DNA from: Lichenicola sp964242425
GTDB taxonomy: Bacteria > Pseudomonadota > Alphaproteobacteria > Acetobacterales > Acetobacteraceae
Direction: 5' to 3'
Assembly: GCA_964242425.1 (NCBI GenBank)
Contig: CAXTCK010000017.1
Span: 1-31,616, forward strand
Length of the DNA stretch: 31,616 nt
This document shows, one piece after another, positions 1 through 7,969 of the stretch. Positions within the stretch are counted from its first letter, which is position 1. Every line of letters begins with the position of its first letter. A program made the position numbers and the translations under genes. The notes below the pieces were generated by a model. That model had not been told where the DNA came from and ran no database searches. It saw only the letters and a program-made list of their open reading frames with translations.

Positions 1-22
1 GTTGCCAGGCGTCCCGCGACGA

Positions 23-838
23 TCATGGCGGAGCAGCACGTCCGCCAGGGTCTAGACCATTTCCGCTTTGGATGAACTTGTATCCTGAGCTTGTCAGGTC
101 GTTGCGGCACGCGGCGGGACTGAAGCGGTCGAGGAGCTGGCCGGTGGTGGTCCAGAGCGCGTCCCTGGTTCTGGCCGCGGCACCGCGCAGCAGGACCTTG
201 AGCTTGGAGAAGGCCTGCTCGATCGGGTTCAGGTCCGGCGAGTATGGGGGCAGGTAGAGGACGCTGGCGCGCGTGGCCCTGATGGCGGCCTCGACGCCCG
301 CCCCCTTGTGAGCGGCCAGGTTGTCCATGACGACCACGTCGCCGGGTCGGAGCGTGGGCGCCAGGAACTGCTGAACGCAGGCCAGGGCTGGGCCGTTCAT
401 GGGCCCGTCCAGCACCGGCGGTGCCGCCAGCCCGGTGCTGCGCAGGGCCGCCACGAACCTCGTGGTGCGCCAGTACCCGTGCGCGGCGGCAACAACCAGG
501 CGCTCGCTGCGCAAAGCCCAGCCGCAGCGCCGAACCATGGTCGTGCTGGCATTCTTGATCTGCTTCGGCGCTCAAGCGTCGATGATCTCGGCCAGGCGTG
601 GTGCTGCCTTGGCGGCTACCGACTCCCGCAGCAGCCCCTCATGTCCAGCCAGCAGTGGCTTGCGGTAGCCGCCGTTCCGGGCCGGAGCCGTGCCGCCGGT
701 CTCGCGCACGCGACGCACCAGCTTGATGGCCGCAGGCCCGCTCACCGCAAAGCGCCGCGCTGCCTCACGAGCCGAACCGCCCGCTTCCACCGCCGCCACC
801 AAGCAGCGACCCAGGTCCTGCGACAACGGTGCGGCCAT
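23..838 (-). pseudogene. IS630-family transposase, N- and C-terminal parts with the middle missing
   Basis: Two minus-strand pieces (838-572 and 538-23) lie in the same frame, separated by a TGA at 574-572. The first has the N-terminal helix-turn-helix of IS630 transposases (SAREAARRFAVSGPAAIKLV). The second begins at the position that normally follows the first catalytic aspartate and keeps the other half of the DDE site: VVMDNLAAHK, then YLPPYSPDLNPIEQAFSKLK with its catalytic Glu. About 60-70 residues that would carry the first Asp (family motif like FIDETW) are absent. This is an internal deletion plus an in-frame stop, not a simple frameshift, so the product cannot be an active transposase. 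The reading frame runs about ten codons past the element's left end before stopping. Confidence 0.8.
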
Positions 839-909
839 CCCATCCCCCGCTGCTCAACCAGCAACGTCGAACCAGAACCCGAAAGTCCGCACAACCTCAA
901 AATGGTCTA
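53..909 (-). mobile_element. IS630-family insertion sequence, internally deleted
   Basis: The element is bounded by TA dinucleotides at 53-54 and 908-909, each inside a CTAG (52-55 and 907-910), as expected for IS630-type insertion with TA duplication. Just inside, the ends read GACCATTT and its complement AAATGGTC, an 8-bp terminal inverted repeat that then diverges. The body is about 850 bp and carries a broken transposase on the minus strand, so the copy is shorter than a usual IS630 element of about 1.1 kb and probably needs a transposase in trans. Its right end coincides with the stop codon of the neighbouring Lrp-type gene. Confidence 0.75.
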
Positions 910-1359
910 GATCGGCAGCTTCGTCGTCTTCTTGACGCATTTCAAGGCGAAGTGCGAGCTCACGGACGCGACGCCGGGAAGGTGCAGCAGCACCTTCTTC
1001 AGGAACACTTCGTAGTTCTCGATGCTTGGAACGACGATGCGCAGGATGTAGTCGCTTTCTCCGCTCATCGAGAAGCAGTCGGCGATTTCCTGCCGGTCGC
1101 GAGCCGCCTGCTCCAGCGCCACCAGCGTTTCCTCGTCATGCGCCTTGAGCCTGACGTTGGCGAACACGGTGATGTCGAACCCCATGATGCGCGGGTCGAG
1201 GATGACAGCACGCTCCATGATGGCACCACTGGCTTCCAGCTGCTTGACGCGGCGCCAGCAGGGCGTGTGCGACAGCCCGACCTTCTGCGCCAGCTCGACC
1301 GCCGAAATGCCTGGAACCTCCTGCAGCAGCCGGAGGATCTTGAGGTCCATCGCGTCCAT
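907..1359 (-). CDS. bkdR: Lrp/AsnC-family regulator, BkdR-like
   Basis: This 150-residue protein has the standard Lrp/AsnC layout: an N-terminal winged helix-turn-helix (about residues 4-60, with ISAVELAQKVGLS and CWRRVKQLEASG) and a C-terminal ligand-binding RAM domain (about 65-145, with GESDYILRIVVP). It is divergent from the branched-chain keto acid dehydrogenase operon across a 145-bp gap, the arrangement of BkdR, which activates bkd genes in response to branched-chain amino acids in pseudomonads. That makes this the likely local regulator. The ATG at 1359 is preceded by AGGA at a good distance. The stop codon TAG (909-907) falls in the CTAG used by the adjacent IS630 element. Because the target is CTAG, the stop is the same with or without the insertion, so the protein should be full length. 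The symbol rests on context. Confidence 0.85.
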   Translation of the reverse strand: MDAMDLKILRLLQEVPGISAVELAQKVGLSHTPCWRRVKQLEASGAIMERAVILDPRIMGFDITVFANVRLKAHDEETLVALEQAARDRQEIADCFSMSGESDYILRIVVPSIENYEVFLKKVLLHLPGVASVSSHFALKCVKKTTKLPI

Positions 1360-1504
1360 GCAATATCATCCTACCCGATAGTGGAACCTAGCTACTTCGT
1401 TTCACGATCGCACCGCCAGAGGTTGATAATAGCAATTCACCGGGCCTCGTTTCGGTGCAAGTCTCGGCTTCCACACCGCCCCGTCGCTTCCGGATGTTTG
1501 AGCC
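1360..1504. promoter_or_regulatory. Divergent promoter region between the Lrp regulator and the bkd operon
   Basis: This 145-bp gap separates the divergent regulator and operon. On the plus strand, GATAAT at 1425-1430 is a good -10 candidate with TTCACG at 1401-1406 as a -35 candidate (18-nt spacer). The local AT-rich patch at 1415-1440 would suit an Lrp-type binding site. The ribosome binding site in front of the bkdA1 ATG is weak. No experimental support. Confidence 0.45.
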
Positions 1505-2734
1505 ATGTCGAACCGCCCCAGGCTGACGCTCCACGTTCCGGTGCCGAAGGTCAGGCCGGGCGACCGGCCGGACTTCAGCCATGTCGCGGTGCCGGCAGCG
1601 GATGCCATGCGCCGTCCCGACGTGCTCGATGCCGAGGCCCAGCTGCGCGACATGCCCTATGGCCTGATCCGGGTGCTGGACGAGGATGGTCACGCGGTGG
1701 GTGCATGGAACCCGCGCCTGGACCCGGACCTGCTGCGGCGCGGGTTGAGGGCGATGGTGCTGACCCGCGCGTTCGATACGCGGATGTTCCAGGCCCACCG
1801 GCAGGGCAAGACCTCGTTCTTTATGACCTCCAGCGGCGAGGAAGCGCTCGGGGCCGCGACCTCGCTGGTGCTGGGCCGGGAGGACATGTGCTTCCCGACC
1901 TACCGGGTCGTCAGCTACCTCATGGCGCGCGACTACCCGCTGCTGGACATGGTCAACCAGATCTACTCGAACGAGAAGGACCCGTTGAAGGGCCGGCAGC
2001 TGCCGATCCTGTATTCCGCCCGGAAGTATGGATTCTACTCGCTATCCGGCAACGTGGGCAGCCGGTTCGGCCATGCGGTGGGCTGGGCGATGGCGTCCGC
2101 CTATAAGGGCGACGACAAGATCGCGATCTCCTTTATCGGCGAGGGAACGACCGCGGAAGGCGATTTCCACGAGGCGCTGACGTTCGCCTCGGTGTACCGC
2201 GCGCCCGTGATCCTGTGCATCACCAACAACCAGTGGGCGATCTCGTCGTTCCAGGGCATCGCCGGTGGCGACGAGACCACCTTCGCGGCGCGGGCGATCG
2301 GCTACGGGCTGCCTGGGTTGCGGGTCGACGGCAACGACTTCCTGGCCGTGCATGCCGCGACCCAGTGGGCGGCCGACCGTGCGCGGAGCAACGGCGGCGC
2401 GACGCTGATCGAGTTCGTCACCTATCGCGCTGCCGGACACTCGACCAGCGACGATCCAGGCCGATACCGTCCGGTGGACGAGGCGGCGCACTGGCCGCTG
2501 GGCGACCCGGTCCTGCGGCTGAAGGCGCACCTTCTCGCGTGCGGCGAATGGTCGGAGCAGCAGCACGATGCGCTCGAGGCTGAATGCAGGGAAACGGTGC
2601 GCGCCGCCGCCAAGCAGGGCGAGGCCATCGGCACGCTCGGGCAGTCGAAGCCGGACACAGGCGAGATGTTCGAGGACGTCTACGAGCAGCCGGACTGGCG
2701 CATCATGGAGCAGCGCCGGGAGCTGGGCTGCTGA
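1505..2734 (+). CDS. bkdA1: Branched-chain 2-oxoacid dehydrogenase E1 alpha subunit
   Basis: The protein (409 aa) is the alpha subunit of the thiamine-diphosphate E1 component, which decarboxylates the keto acids of leucine, isoleucine and valine in the cytoplasm. The TPP/Mg motif is present as GEG at residues 212-214, followed by NN at 241-242. The GEG form, rather than GDG, is also found in mammalian BCKDH alpha. The loop YRAAGHSTSDDPGRYR matches the conserved serine-containing loop of E1 alpha proteins. The roughly 80-residue N-terminal stretch before the core fits the longer proteobacterial BkdA1 type. The E1 beta gene starts 2 bp after the stop, and E1 beta and E2 follow, which separates it from pyruvate or acetoin dehydrogenases. 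The start at 1505 is the first ATG of the conserved frame. Confidence 0.93.
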   Translation: MSNRPRLTLHVPVPKVRPGDRPDFSHVAVPAADAMRRPDVLDAEAQLRDMPYGLIRVLDEDGHAVGAWNPRLDPDLLRRGLRAMVLTRAFDTRMFQAHRQGKTSFFMTSSGEEALGAATSLVLGREDMCFPTYRVVSYLMARDYPLLDMVNQIYSNEKDPLKGRQLPILYSARKYGFYSLSGNVGSRFGHAVGWAMASAYKGDDKIAISFIGEGTTAEGDFHEALTFASVYRAPVILCITNNQWAISSFQGIAGGDETTFAARAIGYGLPGLRVDGNDFLAVHAATQWAADRARSNGGATLIEFVTYRAAGHSTSDDPGRYRPVDEAAHWPLGDPVLRLKAHLLACGEWSEQQHDALEAECRETVRAAAKQGEAIGTLGQSKPDTGEMFEDVYEQPDWRIMEQRRELGC

Positions 2735-2736
2735 TC

Positions 2737-3750
2737 ATGGCCACCATGAACATGATCCGGGCGATCAACTCGGCTCTCGACGTGATGCTGGCGCGTGATC
2801 CGGACGTGCTGATCTTTGGCGAGGATGTGGGATATTTCGGCGGCGTGTTCCGCGCCACCGACGGGCTCGCCGCGAAGCACGGCCTGACGCGATGCTTCGA
2901 CTCGCCGATCTCCGAGGGCGGCATCGTCGCGACCGCGATCGGCATGGGCGCCTACGGGCTGCGGCCGGTGGTGGAGATCCAGTTCGCCGACTACATCCTG
3001 CCGGCCTACGACCAGCTGGTGTCGGAGGCGGCGCGGCTGCGCTACCGCTCGGGCGGCGAGTTCTGGTCGCCGATTACGGTGCGCTCGCCTTATGGCGGCG
3101 GCATCTTCGGCGGGCAGACGCACAGCTCCAGCCCGGAAGCGATCTTCGCCCACGTGTCCGGGCTCAAGACCGTGATCCCGTCAAACCCTTATGACGCCAA
3201 GGGCCTGCTGATCGCCGCCATCGAGGACAATGATCCGGTGATCTTTCTGGAGCCCAAGCGCATCTACAACGGCCCGTTCAACGGACGCTTCGACCAGCCG
3301 GTCAGCACCTGGGCGCAGCATCCGGCGAGCGAAGTGCCCGAAGGCCACTACACGGTTCCGCTCGGCAAGGCGGCGGTCACCCGGGTCGGGGCGGCGGTGA
3401 CGGTGCTCGCCTACGGCACCATGGTGCACGTGGCGTTGTCGGCCGTGGAGGAAAGCGGCATCGATGCCGAGGTGATCGACCTGCGCAGCATCGTGCCGCT
3501 CGACCTCGACACCATTCTCGATTCCGTGCGCAAGACCAGGCGCTGCGTCGTGGTGCACGAGGCGTCGCGCTTCGCAGGCTTCGGCGCCGAGCTGTTGTCG
3601 CTGGTGCAGGAGCGGTGCTTCTATCATCTCGAGGCGCCGATCGAACGCGTCGCCGGCTGGGACACGCCGTATCCGCATGCCTTCGAGCGGGACTATTTTG
3701 TCGGGCCTGCCCGAGTCATCGCTGCGATGCAGCGCACCCTGAAGGGTTGA
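2737..3750 (+). CDS. bkdA2: Branched-chain 2-oxoacid dehydrogenase E1 beta subunit
   Basis: This 337-residue protein is the transketolase-like beta subunit that completes the alpha2beta2 E1 enzyme. It begins MATMNMIRAINSALDVML. Typical family stretches follow: FGEDVGYFGGVFRATDGL (about 30-47), the SEGGIVATAIGMGAYGLRPV segment that helps build the TPP pocket, and the C-terminal transketolase domain with VIDLRSIVPLD and a conserved histidine in VVVHEASRFAGFG. The frame is open about 150 bp further upstream inside bkdA1, but the ATG at 2737, 2 bp after the bkdA1 stop, matches the family N terminus. The E2 gene follows after 2 bp. The length is normal for BCKDH beta. Confidence 0.93.
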   Translation: MATMNMIRAINSALDVMLARDPDVLIFGEDVGYFGGVFRATDGLAAKHGLTRCFDSPISEGGIVATAIGMGAYGLRPVVEIQFADYILPAYDQLVSEAARLRYRSGGEFWSPITVRSPYGGGIFGGQTHSSSPEAIFAHVSGLKTVIPSNPYDAKGLLIAAIEDNDPVIFLEPKRIYNGPFNGRFDQPVSTWAQHPASEVPEGHYTVPLGKAAVTRVGAAVTVLAYGTMVHVALSAVEESGIDAEVIDLRSIVPLDLDTILDSVRKTRRCVVVHEASRFAGFGAELLSLVQERCFYHLEAPIERVAGWDTPYPHAFERDYFVGPARVIAAMQRTLKG

Positions 3751-3752
3751 CG

Positions 3753-5060
3753 ATGAGCCACTACGTCATTCGCTTGCCCGACGTCGGCGAGGGCGTCGCC
3801 GAGGCGGAAATCGTCGCCTGGCACGTCGGGATCGGCGACCGCATCGAGGAGGACCAGGCGACGATCGACATCATGACCGATAAGGCGACGGTCGAGATGA
3901 CCGCACCGGTGTCTGGCGTGGTGGTCGCGTTGCACGGTGAGATCGGCCAGATGGTGCCGGTGGGATCGCCGCTGATCGAGCTGACGCTCGACGAAGCGGT
4001 TGATGCGCCCATTGGTGCGCCCGTCGATGCGCTGGTTGATGCCCTGGACGGTCCCGAAACGCCCACCCTGCCCGAAACGATCGCGGCGGGAGGCGCACCG
4101 GCCGCCTTGCCTGGAACGGCGGTCTCCGACCTCGCGAAACCCACCACGGTGGTGCCGGACCAGGCCAACGCGCCGCTGGCGGCGCCGGCGACGCGTCGGC
4201 GTGCGTCCGAGCTCGGCGTCGATCTGCGGTCGGTGTCCGGCACCGGCCCCGACCACCGCGTCACGCCGGAAGACCTTCAAGCGTTCGTTTCGCGTCGCGA
4301 TGGTCTGCCGTCGCGGCAGGCTGACCAGCCTGCAGGGCCCGAAGGCATCCAGAAAACCGGCGTCAAGGAAGTCGCCCTGGTGGGCCTGCGCCGCAGGATC
4401 GCGGAGCGGATGGGGGAAGCGAAGCGCCGCATCCCGCATTTCGGCTACGTCGAGGAGTTCGACCTGACCGAGCTGGAGGCCCTGCGCAAGGAGCTCAACG
4501 CTGATCGGTCGGAAGAGCAGCCGAAGTTGACGCTGCTGCCCTTCTTCATGCGTGCGGTGGTGCGGCTGGTGCCGCAATTCCCGCAGGTGAACGCGCGGTT
4601 CGACGACGATGCCGGGATCCTGCGCATGCACGACGCCGTGCACGTGGGCATCGCGACGCAGACGCCGGGCGGCCTGATGGTCCCGGTGGTGCGGCATGCG
4701 GAAGCGCTCGACCTGTGGCAAAGCGCCCGCGAGCTCGAACGCGTCACGCGGGCGGCGCGGGACGGCAGCGCCAGGCGCGAGGAACTGACGGACTCCACCA
4801 TCACCCTCACCAGCCTCGGCGCCCTGGGCGGCGTGTCGGCCACGCCGGTGATCAACCATCCGGAGGTGGCGATCATCGGTCCGAACAAGCTGGTGGAGCG
4901 GCCGGTGGTGGTCGGTGGGCAGATCGTCGTGCGCACGATGATGAACGTGTCGTCGTCGTTCGACCACCGGATCGTCGACGGCTACGACGCCGCCCGGTTC
5001 ATACAGGGCATGAAGCGTTTGATCGAGCGGCCCGCCTTGTTGTTCGTGGAGCGGCGATGA
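3753..5060 (+). CDS. bkdB: Branched-chain 2-oxoacid dehydrogenase E2 (lipoamide acyltransferase)
   Basis: This 435-residue E2 core protein transfers the acyl group from E1 to coenzyme A. An N-terminal lipoyl domain (about 1-80) carries the lipoylated lysine in MTDKATVE (Lys44). An Ala/Pro/Asp-rich linker follows, then a peripheral subunit-binding domain near 145-180 (RRRASELGVDLRSVSGTG). The catalytic domain ends with the CAT-type active site SFDHRIVDG (His405, Asp409). There is one lipoyl domain only, as in most BCKDH E2 proteins. The ATG at 3753 lies 2 bp after bkdA2. The E3 lipoamide dehydrogenase that usually completes the set is not in this operon, so E3 would have to be supplied from elsewhere in the genome. 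Confidence 0.93.
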   Translation: MSHYVIRLPDVGEGVAEAEIVAWHVGIGDRIEEDQATIDIMTDKATVEMTAPVSGVVVALHGEIGQMVPVGSPLIELTLDEAVDAPIGAPVDALVDALDGPETPTLPETIAAGGAPAALPGTAVSDLAKPTTVVPDQANAPLAAPATRRRASELGVDLRSVSGTGPDHRVTPEDLQAFVSRRDGLPSRQADQPAGPEGIQKTGVKEVALVGLRRRIAERMGEAKRRIPHFGYVEEFDLTELEALRKELNADRSEEQPKLTLLPFFMRAVVRLVPQFPQVNARFDDDAGILRMHDAVHVGIATQTPGGLMVPVVRHAEALDLWQSARELERVTRAARDGSARREELTDSTITLTSLGALGGVSATPVINHPEVAIIGPNKLVERPVVVGGQIVVRTMMNVSSSFDHRIVDGYDAARFIQGMKRLIERPALLFVERR

Positions 5061-5157
5061 CGTCCATCCGCACGACGGGGATCGGCAGCTGCCGGGACAC
5101 GTTCCTATATCCAGCCCTGCCGTTGCCGGCTGCGGCAGCCAATGACGGGATCCGATC
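5061..5157 (+). other. Spacer between bkdB and the acyl-CoA dehydrogenase gene
   Basis: This 97-bp spacer is the longest gap in the operon. It contains GGCTGCGGCAGCC near 5128-5140, a short GC-rich inverted repeat, and related GGCAGCTGCC upstream, but no U-tract. It could be a processing or attenuation site or hold an internal promoter. Nothing decisive is visible, and the genes on either side belong to one pathway. Confidence 0.3.
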
Positions 5158-6339
5158 ATGAGCTCTGCGATGGAGTTTTCCGGGCTTGAGTTCTCGCTGG
5201 GCGAGAATGCGGACGCGATCCGGGACACGACGGCGCGGTTCGCCGCCGACCGCATCGCGCCGATCGCGAAGCAGGTGGACGAAAGCAACAGCTTTCCGCG
5301 GGAGCTGTGGCCGCAGATGGGCGAGCTCGGGCTGCACGGCATCACGGTGGAGGAGGAACACGGCGGGCTGGGGCTCGGCTACCTCGAGCACGTGGTGGCG
5401 ATGGAGGAGATATCCCGCGCTTCCGCGTCGGTCGGGCTCAGCTACGGGGCGCATTCCAACCTGTGCATCAACCAGATCCGCCGCTGGGGCACGGAGGAGC
5501 AGAAGCAGCGATACCTGCCGAAGCTGATCTCCGGCGAGCATGTGGGATCGCTTGCCATGTCGGAAGCGGGGTCCGGCTCCGACGTGGTATCGATGCGGCT
5601 CAAGGCGGAGAAGCGCGGCGACCGCTTTGTGCTGAACGGCACCAAGTTCTGGATCACCAACGCGCCGTCGGCCGAGGTGCTGGTGGTGTATGCCAAGACC
5701 GACCCCGCCGCCGGGCCGAAGGGGATCACCGCGTTCCTGGTCGAGAAGGGATGGGCCGGGTTCACCGTGTCGAAGAAGCTCGACAAGATGGGCATGCGCG
5801 GCAGCGACACCGCCGAACTGGTGTTCCAGGACTGCGAGGTTCCGGCCGAGGCCATCATGGGCCGGGAAGGACAAGGGGTGGCGATCCTGATGTCCGGGCT
5901 GGACTACGAGCGCGCGGTGCTGGCGGGCGGCCCGCTCGGCATCATGCAGGCCTGCCTGGACGTGTGTCTGCCCTATGTCCGGGAGCGCAAGCAGTTCGGC
6001 AAGCCGGTCGGCGGGTTCCAGCTCATGCAGGCCAAGATCGCCGACATGTATGTGGCGCTGAACTCCGCGCGCGCCTACGTGTATGCGGTCGCCAGAGCCT
6101 GCGACGCCGGCAACACCACGCGCACCGACGCGGCGGCGGCGATCCTGCTCGCCAGCGAGAACGCGGTGAAGACGACGCTGGAAGCGATCCAGGCGCTGGG
6201 CGGCGCCGGCTATACCCGGGAATGGCCGGTAGAGCGGCTGCTGCGCGATGCCAAGCTGTACGACATCGGCGCCGGCACCAACGAAATACGTCGCTTCCTG
6301 ATCGGCCGCGAGCTGATCGAGGGGGCGACGCCGCGATGA
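5158..6339 (+). CDS. ivd: Isovaleryl-CoA dehydrogenase
   Basis: This 393-residue FAD enzyme of the acyl-CoA dehydrogenase family is predicted to oxidise isovaleryl-CoA to 3-methylcrotonyl-CoA, passing electrons to ETF. FAD/substrate motifs are AMSEAGSGSDVVSM (about 133-146) and FWITNAP (164-170). The catalytic base is at the isovaleryl-CoA dehydrogenase position, Glu251 in GLDYERAVLAGGPLG. The late position used by most short- and medium-chain enzymes has GAGTNEIRR instead of the usual YEGT. This relocated glutamate, plus direct overlap with the methylcrotonyl-CoA carboxylase genes, supports leucine specificity. The stop overlaps the next ATG (ATGA). Confidence 0.93.
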   Translation: MSSAMEFSGLEFSLGENADAIRDTTARFAADRIAPIAKQVDESNSFPRELWPQMGELGLHGITVEEEHGGLGLGYLEHVVAMEEISRASASVGLSYGAHSNLCINQIRRWGTEEQKQRYLPKLISGEHVGSLAMSEAGSGSDVVSMRLKAEKRGDRFVLNGTKFWITNAPSAEVLVVYAKTDPAAGPKGITAFLVEKGWAGFTVSKKLDKMGMRGSDTAELVFQDCEVPAEAIMGREGQGVAILMSGLDYERAVLAGGPLGIMQACLDVCLPYVRERKQFGKPVGGFQLMQAKIADMYVALNSARAYVYAVARACDAGNTTRTDAAAAILLASENAVKTTLEAIQALGGAGYTREWPVERLLRDAKLYDIGAGTNEIRRFLIGRELIEGATPR

Positions 6340-7961
6340 GCCGGTGGGCCGGCGCGATCGACACCGGCAGCGACGCGTTCGCGCGCAACGCGGCGGTCAA
6401 CCGGGCGTTTGCCACGGATCTGCGCGAGCAGGTGCGGATCACCAGCGAGGGCGGCCCAGCCGCGTCGCGCGAGCGGCACGTCGCGCGTGGCAAGCTGCTG
6501 CCGCGGGACCGGGTGGAGCGACTGCTCGATCCCGGCGCGCCGTTCCTGGAGCTGGGCCAGCTGGCGGCCTACGGCCTGTATGGCGACGAGGCACCGGGAG
6601 CCGGCATCATCACCGGCATCGGCCGCGTGTCAGGACGCGAGGTGATGATCGTCGCCAACGACCCGACGGTGAAGGGCGGCGCCTACTTCCCCTTGACCGT
6701 GAAGAAGCACCTGCGCGCGCAGGAGATCGCCGAGCAGAACCGCCTGCCCTGCGTGTACCTAGTGGATAGCGGTGGCGCCAACCTGCCGCACCAGGCGGAG
6801 GTGTTCCCGGACCGCGACCATTTCGGCCGCATCTTCTTCAACCAGGCGCGCATGAGTGCCGCGGGCATCGCGCAGATCGCCTGCGTCATGGGGCTCAGCA
6901 CCGCGGGCGGCGCCTACGTGCCAGCGATGAGCGACGAGACGGTGATCGTACGCGGGCTCGGGGCCGAAAGTCAGGGGGCGATCTTCCTGGCGGGACCGCC
7001 GCTGGTGAAGGCGGCGACCGGCGAGGTGATCAGCGCCACGGAGCTAGGCGGGGCCGACACGCACGGACGCCGCTCCGGCGTGGTCGACCACGTGGCGCGC
7101 ACCGACAAGCACGCCTTGCAGATCGTGCGCGACATCGTGTCCCGCCTCAACACCGTCAAGCGCGTCGACATCGACGTGTCGGCGCCAGTGCCGCCGCGAT
7201 ACGACCCGGCCGAGCTTTACGGGATCGTGCCGACCGACCGTCGTGTGCCGTATGAGGTGCGGGACGTCATCGCCCGGATCGTCGACGGGTCCGAGCTGCA
7301 CGAGTTCCGGCCGCTCTACGGTTCCACCCTGGTCACGGGCTTCGCCCGCATCTGGGGCTATCCGGTGGCGATCCTGGCCAACAACGGGGTGTTGTTCTCG
7401 GAGAGTGCGCAAAAGGCGGCGCATTTCATCGAACTCGCCTGCCAGCGACGCACGCCTTTGGTGTTCCTGCAGAACATTTCCGGCTTCATGGTCGGAGGCC
7501 GCTACGAGGCGGGCGGCATCGCCAAGGATGGCGCCAAGATGGTGACGGCGGTGGCGACCGCGAGCGTGCCGAAGTTCACCGTGCTGATCGGCAACAGCTT
7601 CGGTGCTGGCAACTACGGCATGTGCGGCCGCGCCTACGAGCCGCGCTTCCTGTTCAGCTGGCCGAACTCCCGGATCGGCGTGATGGGCGGCGAGCAGGCG
7701 GCGGGCGTGCTGGCGACCGTGCGGCGCGACGCCATGGAAGCCAGGGGGCAGGACTGGAGCGGCGAGCAGGAGGAGGCCTTCAAGGCGCCGATCCGCGAGC
7801 GCTACGAGGAGGAGTCCGATCCGCACTTCGCAACCGCCCGGCTCTGGGACGACGGCATCATCGATCCGATGCAAACGCGGGACGTGCTGGGCCTGGCGAT
7901 CTCGGCGTCGCTGAACGCGCCGATCCCGCAGGGTCCGGGCTTCGGCCTGTTCCGGATGTAG
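6336..7961 (+). CDS. mccB: Methylcrotonyl-CoA carboxylase beta (carboxyltransferase) subunit
   Basis: This 541-residue protein is the carboxyltransferase subunit that moves CO2 from biotin to 3-methylcrotonyl-CoA. It has the two crotonase-like halves of acyl-CoA carboxylase beta subunits: an N-terminal half with YLVDSGGANLPHQAEVFPDR and GLSTAGGAYVPAMSDE, and a C-terminal half with LQNISGFMVG, GNSFGAGNYGMCGRAYEPR and IGVMGGEQAAGVL. These are characteristic of the MCC/geranyl-CoA carboxylase branch rather than of propionyl-CoA carboxylase. The length matches MCC beta. The frame is open far upstream, inside the dehydrogenase gene, but the ATG at 6336 in the ATGA overlap begins the conserved protein. 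mccA follows after 8 bp. Confidence 0.93.
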   Translation: MSRWAGAIDTGSDAFARNAAVNRAFATDLREQVRITSEGGPAASRERHVARGKLLPRDRVERLLDPGAPFLELGQLAAYGLYGDEAPGAGIITGIGRVSGREVMIVANDPTVKGGAYFPLTVKKHLRAQEIAEQNRLPCVYLVDSGGANLPHQAEVFPDRDHFGRIFFNQARMSAAGIAQIACVMGLSTAGGAYVPAMSDETVIVRGLGAESQGAIFLAGPPLVKAATGEVISATELGGADTHGRRSGVVDHVARTDKHALQIVRDIVSRLNTVKRVDIDVSAPVPPRYDPAELYGIVPTDRRVPYEVRDVIARIVDGSELHEFRPLYGSTLVTGFARIWGYPVAILANNGVLFSESAQKAAHFIELACQRRTPLVFLQNISGFMVGGRYEAGGIAKDGAKMVTAVATASVPKFTVLIGNSFGAGNYGMCGRAYEPRFLFSWPNSRIGVMGGEQAAGVLATVRRDAMEARGQDWSGEQEEAFKAPIRERYEEESDPHFATARLWDDGIIDPMQTRDVLGLAISASLNAPIPQGPGFGLFRM

Positions 7962-7969
7962 CCTGGCCC

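Noticed and set aside
3693..5345. 550-codon minus-strand frame opposite bkdB
   Set aside because: Low-complexity His/Arg composition and no family resemblance; bkdB on the plus strand has all E2 domains.
5307..7961. 884-codon frame suggesting an extended MCC beta subunit
   Set aside because: The first 343 codons are an out-of-frame reading of the isovaleryl-CoA dehydrogenase gene; the real start is the ATG at 6336.
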